Positions 22,816 through 35,716 of a DNA stretch of 64,000 nucleotides are shown here, piece after piece (the stretch's first letter is position 1; each line of letters starts with the position of its first letter). The translations under genes and the position numbers were made by a program. The notes under the pieces were generated by a model, which saw nothing but the letters and a program-made list of their open reading frames with translations, was not told the origin of the DNA and ran no database searches. Source of the stretch: Amycolatopsis saalfeldensis (GTDB lineage: Bacteria; Actinomycetota; Actinomycetes; Mycobacteriales; Pseudonocardiaceae); assembly GCF_900110575.1 (NCBI RefSeq), contig NZ_FOEF01000018.1, forward strand, positions 165,480 to 229,479, read 5' to 3'.

Positions 22816-24774
22816 CTAACCCGGCAGCTCGTCGAGGTAGGCCTGCGCCTGCAAGGTGAACAGCTCCGCGTAGCCGGCGCCCGCGGCCATCAGCTCCTCG
22901 TGCGTGCCGTACTCCGCCACTTTCCCGTGGTCCAGCAGGAGAATCCGCTCGGCCTGGCGGACCGTGCTGAAACGGTGCGAGATGTACAGCGTGGTGCGGC
23001 CCTCGGCGAGCGAGCGCAGGCGGGCGAACAGGTCGTGCTCGGCCTGGGCGTCGAGTGCGGACGTCGGCTCGTCCAGGATCAGGATCGGGGCCTCTCGCTG
23101 GAAGGCGCGGGCCAGTGCGATCTTCTGCCACTCGCCGCCGGAGAGGGAGACGCCCTGGTCGAACCAGCGGCCGAGTGGGCTGTCGTAACCGGACGGCAGG
23201 CGTTCGATGCGCTCGTCGGCGCCGGCGCGGCGGGCGGAGTCCTCGATGTGCGGACGGTCCTCCAGCCGGGTCAGGTCGCCGAGGCCGATGTTCTCCGCCG
23301 CGGTGCCCTGGTACGTCACGTAGTCCTGGAACATCGCGCTGATCCGGGTGCGCAGCTCGTCCGGGTCGTACTCGCGGATGTCGACGCCGTCGAGCAGGAT
23401 GCGCCCGCCGGTCGGGTCGTAGAGCCGGCACAGCAGCTTGAACAGGGTGGACTTGCCCGCGCCGTTCCGGCCCACCACGGCGATCGTCTCGCCGGGCCGG
23501 ATCTCGAACGTGACGCCGGTCAACGCGGCCTCGTCGGCGCCGGGGTAGCTGAAGCTCACCGACTCGAACCGGATGTGTCCCTCCACAGTGGACGGCATCG
23601 GCCGCGGCGACGGCGGGGCCACGATCTCCGGCTCGGTGTCCAGGAACCGGTACAGCGTGTCCAGGTACAGGTTGTTCTCGTACATCCCGGAGAACGCCGT
23701 GAACAGCCCGGAAACCGAACTCTGCACGGATGTCGCGGCCGCCGTGTACAGCGCCAGGTCGCCCAGCGTCAGCTGCCCGCCGACGGCCTCCAGCGCGATG
23801 TACAGCGCGATCGCCGAGCCGACGAGGGTGCTCAACAGGCCCCAGGACGTCGAGCTGATGTTGCGGTTGATCGTCAGCTTCCGCTGCCGCTCGTACGACA
23901 CCACGCCGAGCCGCCGGAACCGGTCCACGAAGTACGGCCCCAGCCCGAAGAGCTTGGTCTCCTTGGCATACGTGTCCGTGGTGACCAGCGAGGACAGGTA
24001 GTCCATCCGGCGTTTGATCGGCGACATCAGGAACGTCAACCAAAACGCGCGCGACCCGTACTTCGACTGCGAGATGAACGCGGGCACCGGCGCGAGCAGT
24101 GCGACCAGCGCGAGCAGCGGGCTGATCGAGACGAGCAGCGCGATCATGCTGCCGAACGTGATCGCCGTGCGCCCCAGCCCGAGCGCGGAGTTCATCATCG
24201 ACAACGGCCGCGTCGGCGCCTCTTGGGTGGCCTGGCGCAGCATGTCGTACGACGTCGAGCCCTCGAAATACGCCAGGTGCAGTTCGCTGGAGTGCGCCAT
24301 CACCTGGTGGCGGATGGTCAGCGCCATCCGCTCCTGCAGCAGTGACTGCGCGATGGTGGTGAACGCGCTGCTGATCGCCGTCGCGGCCAGCACGCCGAAC
24401 TGGAACAGCGTGATCCGCACGATGTCGCCCGTGCCGCCGCGATGCTGGATCGCCGCGACGACCGAGTCCAGCAGCAGTTTCGCGATGTACGCGGTGGCCG
24501 TCGGCAGCAGGCCGGAGACCACCGTGACCAGCGTCAGCACGATCGTCAGCGGCGGGCTGGCCTGCCAGGTCAGCCGGGTCACCTTCGGCAGCCCGCGTAC
24601 GGTCCCGGCCACCGAGACCTTCATGCGGGCGAAGCGGGACTTCAGGTCTTTCGGCTGCTCCGGCTGTTTCGGCTCCGGGATGTCGACCGGGCCGGTCAGA
24701 CCGCTGTCCGGCACCGTCGACGGTGGGCGGCGCCGGCCCCGGCGGCCGACGAACACTCCGCCTCCTGGGATCAC
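22816..24774 (-). CDS. ABC exporter, fused transmembrane and ATPase domains
   Basis: A 652-residue half-type exporter. The transmembrane domain spans residues about 70-350, with six segments. The ATPase domain follows: Walker A VGRNGAGKST, Q-loop MFQDYVTYQGT, signature SLSGGEWQKIALARAF and Walker B ILILDEPTSALDAQ. It is expected to act as a dimer exporting lipid, peptide or drug. The nearby single-module NRPS makes a peptide cargo worth considering. The GTG start shown overlaps the TetR stop (GTGA); a second GTG 18 bases downstream is preceded by GGAGGCGGA and could be the true start. The N-terminal 60 residues are a charged, proline-rich cytoplasmic extension. Confidence 0.88.
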   Translation of the reverse strand: MIPGGGVFVGRRGRRRPPSTVPDSGLTGPVDIPEPKQPEQPKDLKSRFARMKVSVAGTVRGLPKVTRLTWQASPPLTIVLTLVTVVSGLLPTATAYIAKLLLDSVVAAIQHRGGTGDIVRITLFQFGVLAATAISSAFTTIAQSLLQERMALTIRHQVMAHSSELHLAYFEGSTSYDMLRQATQEAPTRPLSMMNSALGLGRTAITFGSMIALLVSISPLLALVALLAPVPAFISQSKYGSRAFWLTFLMSPIKRRMDYLSSLVTTDTYAKETKLFGLGPYFVDRFRRLGVVSYERQRKLTINRNISSTSWGLLSTLVGSAIALYIALEAVGGQLTLGDLALYTAAATSVQSSVSGLFTAFSGMYENNLYLDTLYRFLDTEPEIVAPPSPRPMPSTVEGHIRFESVSFSYPGADEAALTGVTFEIRPGETIAVVGRNGAGKSTLFKLLCRLYDPTGGRILLDGVDIREYDPDELRTRISAMFQDYVTYQGTAAENIGLGDLTRLEDRPHIEDSARRAGADERIERLPSGYDSPLGRWFDQGVSLSGGEWQKIALARAFQREAPILILDEPTSALDAQAEHDLFARLRSLAEGRTTLYISHRFSTVRQAERILLLDHGKVAEYGTHEELMAAGAGYAELFTLQAQAYLDELPG

Positions 24775-25373
24775 GCGGACACCGCGCCGTGGAGGAAGAG
24801 GTCGATCGTTTCGGCCGGCGACGGCCCGTCCGGCATCGGCCGGGACATCGAGAACAGCATGGAGAGGAACAGCGACGCGGTCTTGTCCAGCGGCAGTCGC
24901 AGTTTCGCGGCGTCGGGCTCGAACAGGCCCTCGATGGCCACCCGCATGGCGTCCACGGACTCGCGCCGGCTGTCCCCGCCCTTGGCCGCTTGGCTACGCA
25001 GGTGCTCGGGCCGCGCGCGTCCCTTGTGGACCGACGCCATCACCGCGCCGATCCGCTGCAAGTGCGCGGTGAGGGCCTCGACCGCCTCCAGCAGCCGTTT
25101 CTCCAGCGGCAGCTCCCCGGGGATCTCGCCGATGATCTCCAGCGATTCCCCGGGGTCGAGCGCGGCGACCACGCACGCGTCGATCAGCTCGTCCTTGTCC
25201 TTGAAGGCCCGGAAGATCGTGCCCTCACCGATGCCGGCCGCCCGTGCGATCTGGCTGGTCGTCACGGCGGCCCCGTGCTCGACGACCAGCGGCAGCACGG
25301 CGCGCACGATCATCTGCCGCCGGTCCTCCGGCGCCATGCCCGGCGCGCGGCGCTTGGCTTCTACGGGTGTCAT
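24771..25373 (-). CDS. TetR-family regulator of the ABC exporter
   Basis: A 200-residue regulator starting MTPVEAKRRAPG. The HTH is at residues about 20-60 (MIVRAVLPLVVEHG, then TTSQIARAAGIGEGTIFRAFKDKDELI). The C-terminal domain (LPLEKRLLEAVEALTAHLQRIG onward) is the usual helical ligand-binding part. It overlaps the downstream ABC exporter gene at the stop/start (GTGA), so the regulator and transporter are cotranscribed. A near-perfect palindrome lies directly upstream, at 25386-25407, between this gene and the end of the NRPS gene. It probably represses its own operon until an exported compound binds, as many TetR-exporter pairs do. Confidence 0.87.
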   Translation of the reverse strand: MTPVEAKRRAPGMAPEDRRQMIVRAVLPLVVEHGAAVTTSQIARAAGIGEGTIFRAFKDKDELIDACVVAALDPGESLEIIGEIPGELPLEKRLLEAVEALTAHLQRIGAVMASVHKGRARPEHLRSQAAKGGDSRRESVDAMRVAIEGLFEPDAAKLRLPLDKTASLFLSMLFSMSRPMPDGPSPAETIDLFLHGAVSA

Positions 25374-25385
25374 GCGATCCAAGGT

Positions 25386-25407
25386 ACGGAGTGAGTGCTC
25401 ACTCCGT
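25386..25407. promoter_or_regulatory. TetR operator palindrome
   Basis: Ten-base arms ACGGAGTGAG and CTCACTCCGT around a TG spacer form a complete dyad, 12 bases upstream of the tetR start. Its size and symmetry fit a TetR-type autoregulatory operator. Because it overlaps the region just after the NRPS stop, it should control the tetR-exporter-ABC transcript rather than the NRPS gene. Confidence 0.75.
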
Positions 25408-25415
25408 CAACTGGA

Positions 25416-29213
<3,798 letters not shown>

Positions 29214-29338
29214 GTCGGAAACTCCTGCACAGCTTGAGTAACTGCTGACAAACCCACGGTAAGATCGTTTTCTGGGCCGGTACTGTCAGTCGGCTGTGCT
29301 GGCGCTGTGCGGGAAATTCCTTTGCAGAGCAGGAAAAA

Positions 29339-29364
29339 GGGGCCTTCCGCGGACGGAAGGCCCC
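29339..29364 (-). terminator. Rho-independent terminator of the bkd operon
   Basis: An 11-bp perfect stem GGGGCCTTCCG / CGGAAGGCCCC with a 4-base loop is followed on the minus strand by five T residues. It lies 15 bases after the stop of the E2 gene and ends the three-gene bkd transcript before the NRPS promoter. Confidence 0.9.
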
Positions 29365-29379
29365 AATTCGGTTATTCGG

Positions 29380-30723
29380 TCAGTACGTGATCGCCACCGC
29401 CGGGTCGGCGAGCAGCGCGCCGACGTCGGCCAGGAACTCCGAGCCCTGCTGGCCGTCGATCACGCGGTGGTCGAAGCTCAGCGAGAGCTGCATCACCTTG
29501 CGCACCACGATCTCGCCGTCCACCACCCACGGGGTGTCGCGGATGGCGCCGACCGCCAGGATCGCCGACTCGCCCGGGTTGATGATGGGCGTGCCGGTGT
29601 CGACGCCGAAGACGCCGACGTTGGTGATCGTGAAGGTGCCGTTCGCCATCGCCGCGGGGGTGGTCTTGCCCTCGCGCGCGACGTCGGTCAGCTCCGTCAG
29701 CGCGAGCGCGAGTTCCTTGAGCGACAGGGAATCGGCGTCACGGATCTTCGGCACCACGAGACCGCGCGGGGTCGCTGCCGCGATGCCGAGGTGCACGTAG
29801 TCCTTGTAGACGATCTCCTGCGCCGCCTCGTCCCACACCGCGTTGACGTCCGGCGTGCGCTTCGCCGCCAGGCACACGGCCTTGGCCGCGAACGCCAGCG
29901 GGGTCAGCTTGGTGCCGGCGAACTCGCGCGACTTCTTCAGCTTCTCGCGCAGCTCCATCATCGGCGTGACGTCCACGGTCAGGAACTCCGTGACGTGCGG
30001 GGCCGTGAAGGCGCTCTGCACCATCGCGTTCGCGGTGGCCTTCCGGACGCCCTTGATCGGCACGCGGCGCTCGCGCGTGCCGGGGTCGTATCCGGCGTCC
30101 ACAGTGGACGGTTGGACGACGGCCGATCCGTTGGCCGCGCGCTCGACGTCGTCACGCGTGATGACGCCGCCGGCCGTGCCGGACAGGGCGTGCAGGTCGA
30201 CGCCGAGGTCCTTGGCCAGCTTGCGGACCGGCGGCTTGGCCAGCGGAACGTAACCGCCGCGCGGCTTTTCCGCGACGACCGACGCCGGCGCGGGCGGAGC
30301 GGCGACGGCCGCCACGGGAGCGGGCGCGGCGGGTGCCGAACCCTTGCGCTCCCGCCGCTTCGTGACCACGGCCTTGGAGCCGTAGCCGACCAGCGGCTTC
30401 ATCTCCTCCTCGGCCGGAGCCTCCGGAGCGGCAGCGGCAGCGGCCACGGGAGCGGGCGCGGGCGCGGCGGTGCCGCCGGGATCAACGTCCATGGTCAGGA
30501 TCGGCGTGCCGACCTCGACCGTCTGCCCCGGCTCCACGTGCAGCTCGGTGACCACGCCGGCCCACGGGATGGGCAGTTCGACGGCCGCCTTGGCGGTCTC
30601 GATCTCCACCACGATCTGGTTGACCGTGACCGTGTCGCCCGGCTTCACGTGCCAGGCGAGGATGTCGGCCTCGGTCAGCCCCTCAGCCGTGTCGGACAGG
30701 GGGAACTGTTTGTACTCGGGCAT
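29380..30723 (-). CDS. bkdC: Branched-chain 2-oxo-acid dehydrogenase E2 (lipoyl acyltransferase)
   Basis: A 447-residue dihydrolipoyl acyltransferase, the core of the branched-chain 2-oxo-acid dehydrogenase complex. One N-terminal lipoyl domain carries the lipoylated lysine in EIETAKAAVELP (about residue 45). A proline/alanine-rich linker follows. The E1/E3-binding domain has VRKLAKDLGVDLHALSGTA, and the catalytic domain ends with SFDHRVIDGQQGSEFL (active histidine). It transfers the branched acyl group to CoA, feeding branched fatty acid or short-chain acyl-CoA pools. It is the last gene of bkdABC. No E3 (lipoamide dehydrogenase) is encoded here. Confusion with pyruvate dehydrogenase E2 is possible but less likely given the E1 pair. 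Confidence 0.85.
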   Translation of the reverse strand: MPEYKQFPLSDTAEGLTEADILAWHVKPGDTVTVNQIVVEIETAKAAVELPIPWAGVVTELHVEPGQTVEVGTPILTMDVDPGGTAAPAPAPVAAAAAAPEAPAEEEMKPLVGYGSKAVVTKRRERKGSAPAAPAPVAAVAAPPAPASVVAEKPRGGYVPLAKPPVRKLAKDLGVDLHALSGTAGGVITRDDVERAANGSAVVQPSTVDAGYDPGTRERRVPIKGVRKATANAMVQSAFTAPHVTEFLTVDVTPMMELREKLKKSREFAGTKLTPLAFAAKAVCLAAKRTPDVNAVWDEAAQEIVYKDYVHLGIAAATPRGLVVPKIRDADSLSLKELALALTELTDVAREGKTTPAAMANGTFTITNVGVFGVDTGTPIINPGESAILAVGAIRDTPWVVDGEIVVRKVMQLSLSFDHRVIDGQQGSEFLADVGALLADPAVAITY

Positions 30724-30732
30724 GAACCCCCC

Positions 30733-31722
30733 TCACCAGGCCAGCGAACGGTCGACGGTGTGCAGCACCCGGTCCAGGTCGGGGAGGTAGTACTCCTCGA
30801 GCTTGGCCGGCGGGTACGGCGTGTCGAACCCGGCCACGCGCAGCACGGGGGCCTCCAGCGAGTAGAAGCACTCCTGCTGGACGCGGGCGGCGATCTCCGA
30901 GGTCAGCGACGATTCCGACGGCGCCTCGCTGATCGCGATCAGCCGTCCGGTCTTGCGCACCGACTCGAACACCGGGCCGAGGTCGAGCGGCGAGAGCGTG
31001 CGCAGGTTGATGACCTCGAGCGACTTGCCCTCGTCGGCGGCGGCCGCGGCGGCGTCGAGCGCCACCTTCACGGACGGGCCGTACGCGACGACCGTGGCCG
31101 TGGTCCCCTCGCGCACCACCTGCGATTTGAAGACGCGGCCCGGCGACGTGCCGGTGTCCACCTCCATCTTGAGCGCGCCCGAGTGGTACAGCTTCTTCGG
31201 CTCGAAGAACAGCACCGGGTCGTCGGACTTGATGGCCTCCTGGATGCCCCAGTACGCGTCCAGCGCGTTGGAGATCGAGACCACCTTCAGCCCGGCGATG
31301 TGCGAGAACAGCGATTCCGGCGACTCGGAGTGGTGCTCCACCGCGCCGATCCCGCCGCCGAACGGCACCCGGATGACCACGGGCATCTTGATCTTGCCCT
31401 GCGTGCGGTAGTGCAGCTTCGCCAGCTGCGAGGAGATCTGGTCGAACCCGGGGAAGATGAAGCCCTCGAACTGGATCTCGCACACCGGCCGGAAGCCGCG
31501 GACGGCCAGGCCGACCGCGGTGCCGATAATGCCCGACTCGGCCAGCGGCGTGTCCAGCACGCGCTGCTCGCCGAAGTCCTTCTGCAGCCCGTCGGTGATC
31601 CGGAAGACGCCGCCGAGCTTGCCGACGTCCTCACCCATCATCAGGACCTTCGGGTCCTCTTCCATGGCCCGGCGCAGGCCGAGGTTGAGCGCCTTGCCGA
31701 TGGTCAGCTTCTGGAGGTCCAT
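30733..31722 (-). CDS. bkdB: 2-oxo-acid dehydrogenase E1 beta subunit
   Basis: A 329-residue transketolase-like subunit that, with the alpha subunit, decarboxylates branched-chain 2-oxo acids using thiamine diphosphate and passes the acyl group to the E2 lipoyl domain. Diagnostic segments are MMGEDVGKLGGVFRITDGL at the N-terminus, PLAESGIIGTAVGLAVRGFRPV, and RVPFGGGIGAVEHHSESPE with the active-site histidines. The ATG overlaps the stop of the alpha gene (ATGA), so both are made in equal amounts. It is nine bases from the E2 gene. Confidence 0.9.
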   Translation of the reverse strand: MDLQKLTIGKALNLGLRRAMEEDPKVLMMGEDVGKLGGVFRITDGLQKDFGEQRVLDTPLAESGIIGTAVGLAVRGFRPVCEIQFEGFIFPGFDQISSQLAKLHYRTQGKIKMPVVIRVPFGGGIGAVEHHSESPESLFSHIAGLKVVSISNALDAYWGIQEAIKSDDPVLFFEPKKLYHSGALKMEVDTGTSPGRVFKSQVVREGTTATVVAYGPSVKVALDAAAAAADEGKSLEVINLRTLSPLDLGPVFESVRKTGRLIAISEAPSESSLTSEIAARVQQECFYSLEAPVLRVAGFDTPYPPAKLEEYYLPDLDRVLHTVDRSLAW

Positions 31723-32927
31723 CAGTGCTCACCCGCCGTGGCAAAACCGTCCAAATAGGACAGGAACTCTTCGCGCTGGGCGTCCAGCACCGGCGAGGGC
31801 TCGGCGTAGACGTTCGCGAAGATCCGCTCCGGCGGCGGCTCCGGCATGTTGAACGTGTACTCGCGCAGCTCGGCCGCGAACTGGTCGGCCTCGGCCTGGA
31901 CCTGGTCGAAGAAGCCGTGATCGGCGCCGCCGCCGCGGGCCAGGTACGCCCGGACGCGCTCGATCGGGTCCTTCAGCTTCCACTCCTCCAGCTCGTCCGA
32001 GAGCCGGTAGCGGGAGGGGTCGTCGGTGGTGGTGTGGGCGTCCATCCGGTAGGTGAAGGCCTCGATCAGCACCGGTCCGTTGCCGTGCCGGCACTCCTCC
32101 AGGGCCCACCGGGTCACGGCGAGGCAGGCGAGCACGTCGTTGCCGTCCACGCGGATGCCGGGGAAGCCGTAGCCGCGGGCGCGCTGGTACAGCGGCAGGC
32201 GCGACTGGCGCTCGGTCGGCTCCGAGATGGCCCACTGGTTGTTCTGGCAGAAGAACACGAGCGGCGCGTCGTAGACCGCGGCCCAGACGAAGCCCTCGTG
32301 CACGTCGCCCTGCGAAGTCGCGCCGTCACCGAAGTAGCAGATGGTGGCTTCGCCGTCGTCGTCGCCGACCTTGCCCTCGAACTTCTGGCCCATCGCGTAC
32401 CCGGCCGCGTTCAGGACCTGGTTGCCGATGACGATCGTGTACGGGTGGAAGCCGTGGGCCTTGTAGTCCCAGCCGCTGTGGTCCGTGCACCGGAAGATGC
32501 CCAGCAGGTCGCGCATGTCGACGCCGCGGGCGTACGCGACGCCGTGCTCGCGATAGCTCGGGAAGGCCATGTCCCGCTGTTCCAGCGCGCGGCCGGAGCC
32601 GATCTGCGCGGCCTCCTGGCCGAGCAGCGGAACCCAGATGCCGAGCTGGCCCTGGCGCTGCATCGCGTTGGCCTCACGGTCCGCGCGGCGCACCAGCACC
32701 ATGTCGCGGTAGAGGTTCTTGAGCATCTCTTCGTCGACGTCGGCGACGTACTTGTCGAACTGCGGCGAAGGGATCCGTTCGCCTTCGGGGGTGAGCAGCT
32801 GAGTCAGCTCAGCGCCACCTTCACTTGTTGCTCGCAAACCGGCGATCACCTGTTCGGGGGATGGCTGGGCCGATACCGCGGCCGGTCCGTCTCCAGGTTC
32901 CGGGTGCGTCCACTGTTCGGACGGCAT
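31722..32927 (-). CDS. bkdA: 2-oxo-acid dehydrogenase E1 alpha subunit
   Basis: A 401-residue subunit with the thiamine-diphosphate motif GDGATSQGDVHEGFVWAA...CQNNQWAIS and the phosphorylation-loop equivalent TYRMDAHTTTDDPSRYR. The first 60 residues form a non-conserved N-terminal extension before the catalytic core. The ATG at 32927 is preceded by GAGGAGAAC; an open frame reaches back to 33056 but without family sequence. First gene of bkdABC, which degrades valine, leucine and isoleucine skeletons or supplies branched-chain primers for fatty acid and polyketide synthesis. The upstream gap has tandem 11-mer repeats that could be a regulator site. Confidence 0.9.
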   Translation of the reverse strand: MPSEQWTHPEPGDGPAAVSAQPSPEQVIAGLRATSEGGAELTQLLTPEGERIPSPQFDKYVADVDEEMLKNLYRDMVLVRRADREANAMQRQGQLGIWVPLLGQEAAQIGSGRALEQRDMAFPSYREHGVAYARGVDMRDLLGIFRCTDHSGWDYKAHGFHPYTIVIGNQVLNAAGYAMGQKFEGKVGDDDGEATICYFGDGATSQGDVHEGFVWAAVYDAPLVFFCQNNQWAISEPTERQSRLPLYQRARGYGFPGIRVDGNDVLACLAVTRWALEECRHGNGPVLIEAFTYRMDAHTTTDDPSRYRLSDELEEWKLKDPIERVRAYLARGGGADHGFFDQVQAEADQFAAELREYTFNMPEPPPERIFANVYAEPSPVLDAQREEFLSYLDGFATAGEH

Positions 32928-33277
32928 GCGCTGTTCTCCTCGGTGTCGGTGCCTCTGGCGGCCGCTTGTGGCGGCCACAGCGACTGCACCGGCGGGACCG
33001 GCGCCTCGGGTCCGAGGCGTCAGGCCACCGTCGGCGTTGACGGTTCTCGCCGACATCCTGGCACGAAGGTTAGGCCGATGGTGAGCGGTGGTTGCTGATT
33101 TGTTGCTGAGAAACCCCGCCTGAACAGCGAAAACGCTCGGACGCCCGAGTATGGGACCGACGATGGTCGGTCATCCCGACGGGCGTTCACCAGGCGTCAC
33201 CGGGTGGCCGCCGGGCGCGCACGGGTGTCGCGCCTCACCGGCTCAGGCCCCTCCGTGACCTCCGTCACCGTGGCAGG
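32928..33277. promoter_or_regulatory. Divergent promoter region of bkdABC and M20 peptidase genes
   Basis: About 350 bases without a gene. Two structures stand out. At 33091-33109 the 8-mer GTTGCTGA is repeated with an 11-base period (TTT between copies), one helical turn, as expected for a cooperative regulator such as an Lrp-type BkdR. At 33141-33186 a nested stem-loop (outer ACGCCCG / CGGGCGT, inner ACCGAC / GTCGGT around GATG) may act as a terminator or in transcript structure. Direct proof of either role is lacking. Confidence 0.5.
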
Positions 33278-34708
33278 ATGGCTGGTGTGGAACAGAAATC
33301 CGTACGTGAAACCGTGGTCTCGACGTGGATCAGCGACGTCTTGCCGAGCTTGTCCGGTCTGGTCGCGATCCCGGCGCTGTCCCCGGCGTTCGACGCGGAC
33401 TGGGTGAACTCGGGTCACCTGGCCGCCGCCGTCGAGCACGTGAAGACGTGGATCGAGGGCCGGGCGCTGCCGGGCGCGACGATCGAGGTCGTCCAGCTCG
33501 ACGGCCGGACCCCGCTGCTTTACGTCGACGTGCCCGCGACCGCCGGCGCCGTCGACCGTGGCACCGTGCTGATGTACGGCCACCTCGACAAGCAGCCCCC
33601 GGTCGGCGGCTGGTCCGAGGGCCTCGACCCGTGGACCCCGGTGGTCCGCGACGGCCGGCTCTACGGCCGCGGCTCGGTGGACGACGGCTATTCCGGGTAC
33701 GCCGCGGTGTCGGCGCTCGAGGCCGTGCACGCCGCCGGCGGTGAGCACGCGCGCGCCGTGCTGCTGCTCGAGACGGGCGAGGAGTCCGGCAGCCCGGACC
33801 TGCCCGCGTACGTGGCGCACCTGGCGGAACGGCTCGGCGAGGTGTCGCTGGTCGTCTGCCTCGACGCGGGCGGCATGGACTACGAGCGGCTTTGGCTCAC
33901 CACCAGCCTTCGCGGCATGCTGCACCTGACCGTGAACGTGCAGCTGCTCGCCGCCGCGCAGCACTCCGGCCTGGCCAGCGGCGTGGTCGCCAGCTCGTTC
34001 CGCGTGCTTCGGCAGCTGCTGGAGCGGGTGGAGAGCGCCGAGACCGGCGAGATCAAGCTGGCGGAGCTGAACGTCGAGGTCCCGGCCAGCCGCCTGGCCG
34101 AGATCGAGGCCGTCGCCGAGGTCGCCCCGGACGGCCTGCGCACGGTGTTCCCGCTGGTCAGCGGCGGCAAGACGGTCAGCGAGGACGCGCTGGAGCTGCT
34201 GCTCAACAACTACTGGCGCCCCACGCTGTCGATCATCGGCGCGGACGGCTTTCCGCTGCCCGCCGACGCCGGCAACGTGCTGCGCGAGAGCACCACGCTC
34301 ACGCTGTCCTTCCGTCTCCCGCCGACGGCTTCGTCGGACGCGGCGCTCGCGGCCGTCCGCGCGGTGCTGACCACGGACGTCCCGTACGGCGCGAAGGTGA
34401 CCATCGCGGACGACGCCCAGGCCGAGGACGGCTGGAACGCCCCCGAGGAGGCGCCGTGGCTGACCGCCGCGCTGCGCCGCGTCAGCGACGAGGTCTTCGG
34501 CCGCCCGCACCGGGCCGCCGGCATGGGCGGGTCCATCCCGTTCATGGGCCTGCTCGGCGAGAAGTACCCGGACGCGCAGTTCCTGGTCACGGGCGCCTGC
34601 GGGGCCGACTCGAACATCCACGTCCCGGACGAGTGGCTGAACCTGGACTACGCGCACCAGGTCACCGAGGCCGTGGCGCACATCCTGGACGCCCACGCGC
34701 GAGGCTGA
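33278..34708 (+). CDS. M20-family zinc metallopeptidase
   Basis: A 476-residue cytoplasmic dipeptidase- or acylase-like enzyme of the M20/M28-type fold. Metal-ligand motifs are all present: GHLDKQP (His), GSVDDGY (Asp bridging), the catalytic GEESGSPD glutamates, LDAGG (Asp) and NIHVPDE (His) near the C-terminus. The dimerisation domain lies between residues about 180 and 300. It probably hydrolyses a dipeptide or N-acyl amino acid; substrate not predictable. The ATG at 33278 has a weak ribosome site; a GTG nine bases downstream is an alternative start. It is divergent from bkdA. Confidence 0.87.
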   Translation: MAGVEQKSVRETVVSTWISDVLPSLSGLVAIPALSPAFDADWVNSGHLAAAVEHVKTWIEGRALPGATIEVVQLDGRTPLLYVDVPATAGAVDRGTVLMYGHLDKQPPVGGWSEGLDPWTPVVRDGRLYGRGSVDDGYSGYAAVSALEAVHAAGGEHARAVLLLETGEESGSPDLPAYVAHLAERLGEVSLVVCLDAGGMDYERLWLTTSLRGMLHLTVNVQLLAAAQHSGLASGVVASSFRVLRQLLERVESAETGEIKLAELNVEVPASRLAEIEAVAEVAPDGLRTVFPLVSGGKTVSEDALELLLNNYWRPTLSIIGADGFPLPADAGNVLRESTTLTLSFRLPPTASSDAALAAVRAVLTTDVPYGAKVTIADDAQAEDGWNAPEEAPWLTAALRRVSDEVFGRPHRAAGMGGSIPFMGLLGEKYPDAQFLVTGACGADSNIHVPDEWLNLDYAHQVTEAVAHILDAHARG

Positions 34709-34873
34709 GCACCAGCCCGACTGCGGTCGCTCGCGCCGGCCGCGGCCGGGCCGATCTCGTTCGTCGCGCCCCAGCTCGCGCGCCGCCTGACGCGCCGGCC
34801 GGGCCCGAACCTGTCCGCCTCCGCCGCGTACCTGATCGGGCTGCGGCTCACCCGCGCCGCCGCGTCGCCTGAC

Positions 34874-35716
34874 TCAGGCCAGCCGGGTCAGCTGCACCGA
34901 GACGTCTAAAGTGGACTGACCGCCGCCGGTGAAGATCCCCTTCAACGGTGCCACGTCCGCGTAATCCCGCCCGGTCGCGACCCACACGTGGCGCGGGCCG
35001 ACCGGGATGCCGTTCGTCGGGTCGTAGGCCCACCAGCCGCCGGTCCAGACGTCGACCCAGGCGTGGCTCTCGCCCTCCACCGTCTCGCCGAGCTTGGCGT
35101 CGGACTTCGTGTGCAGGTAGCCCGAGACGTACCGCGCCGGGACGCCGATGGCGCGCAGCATCACCAGCGTGACGTGCGCGAAGTCCTGGCAGACGCCCTC
35201 GCGCGCCCGCCACGAATCGGTCGCCGTGCTGTGCACCCCGGTGGTGCCCGGCTGGTACTTCAGCTGCTGGTTCACCCACTCGCACACTGCCAGCACCGCG
35301 TCCGCCGGGTCGAGGCCCTTGCGCAGCTCACGGGCCTGTTTGGACAGTTCCTGGTCCCGCGGCGTGTAGTCCGTCGGCGTCAGGTACTCGGTGCGGTGGT
35401 CCACGACGGTCTCGCCGTGCAATTCCTTCCACGAAGCCGAACGCTGCGGCTCGGCCTCGTCCGCGGTCTCGACCACCGACGTCGCCAGCACCGTGAACTC
35501 GGTGTGCGGCGCGTGCAGGTCGAACGAGGTCACGACGGTGCCCCAGTAATCCGTGTACCGGTAGGCACGCGTGGCGGGCGTGGTCTCGATGCGCGTCGCC
35601 AGCGCGGTCTGCCGGCGGTCGGACCGAGGGGTCAGGCGAGCCTCGTTGTACGACTGCGTGGCCGGCGTCGCGTACCGGTATCCGGTCCGGTGCGTCACCC
35701 GGAGCTGCCAGGTCAC
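34874..35716 (-). CDS. Transglutaminase-like protein of the ATP-grasp/alpha-E operon
   Basis: A 280-residue protein with an N-terminal beta domain (WQLRVTHRTGYRYATPATQSYNE) and a transglutaminase-like cysteine protease core: GVCQDFAHVTLVMLRAIGVPARYVSGY (Cys), ESHAWVDVW (His) and WWAYDPTNG (Asp). Such proteins accompany circularly permuted ATP-grasp and alpha-E proteins in many actinobacteria and proteobacteria, forming a predicted peptide-synthesis or protein-tagging system of unknown product. The GTG start at 35716 overlaps the alpha-E stop (GTGA). Residues upstream of it in the same frame are not family-like. Last gene of the operon. Confidence 0.88.
   Translation of the reverse strand: MTWQLRVTHRTGYRYATPATQSYNEARLTPRSDRRQTALATRIETTPATRAYRYTDYWGTVVTSFDLHAPHTEFTVLATSVVETADEAEPQRSASWKELHGETVVDHRTEYLTPTDYTPRDQELSKQARELRKGLDPADAVLAVCEWVNQQLKYQPGTTGVHSTATDSWRAREGVCQDFAHVTLVMLRAIGVPARYVSGYLHTKSDAKLGETVEGESHAWVDVWTGGWWAYDPTNGIPVGPRHVWVATGRDYADVAPLKGIFTGGGQSTLDVSVQLTRLA

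Noticed and set aside
29296..31758. An 820-codon plus-strand open frame opposite bkdABC
   Set aside because: It is an antisense shadow of well-conserved genes on the minus strand; its product is arginine/leucine/valine-rich with no family pattern, as expected for the opposite frame of GC-rich codons.
34709..34873. Short ORFs between the M20 and transglutaminase genes
   Set aside because: They have no support; the region is only 165 bases long and shows no conserved element I can see.
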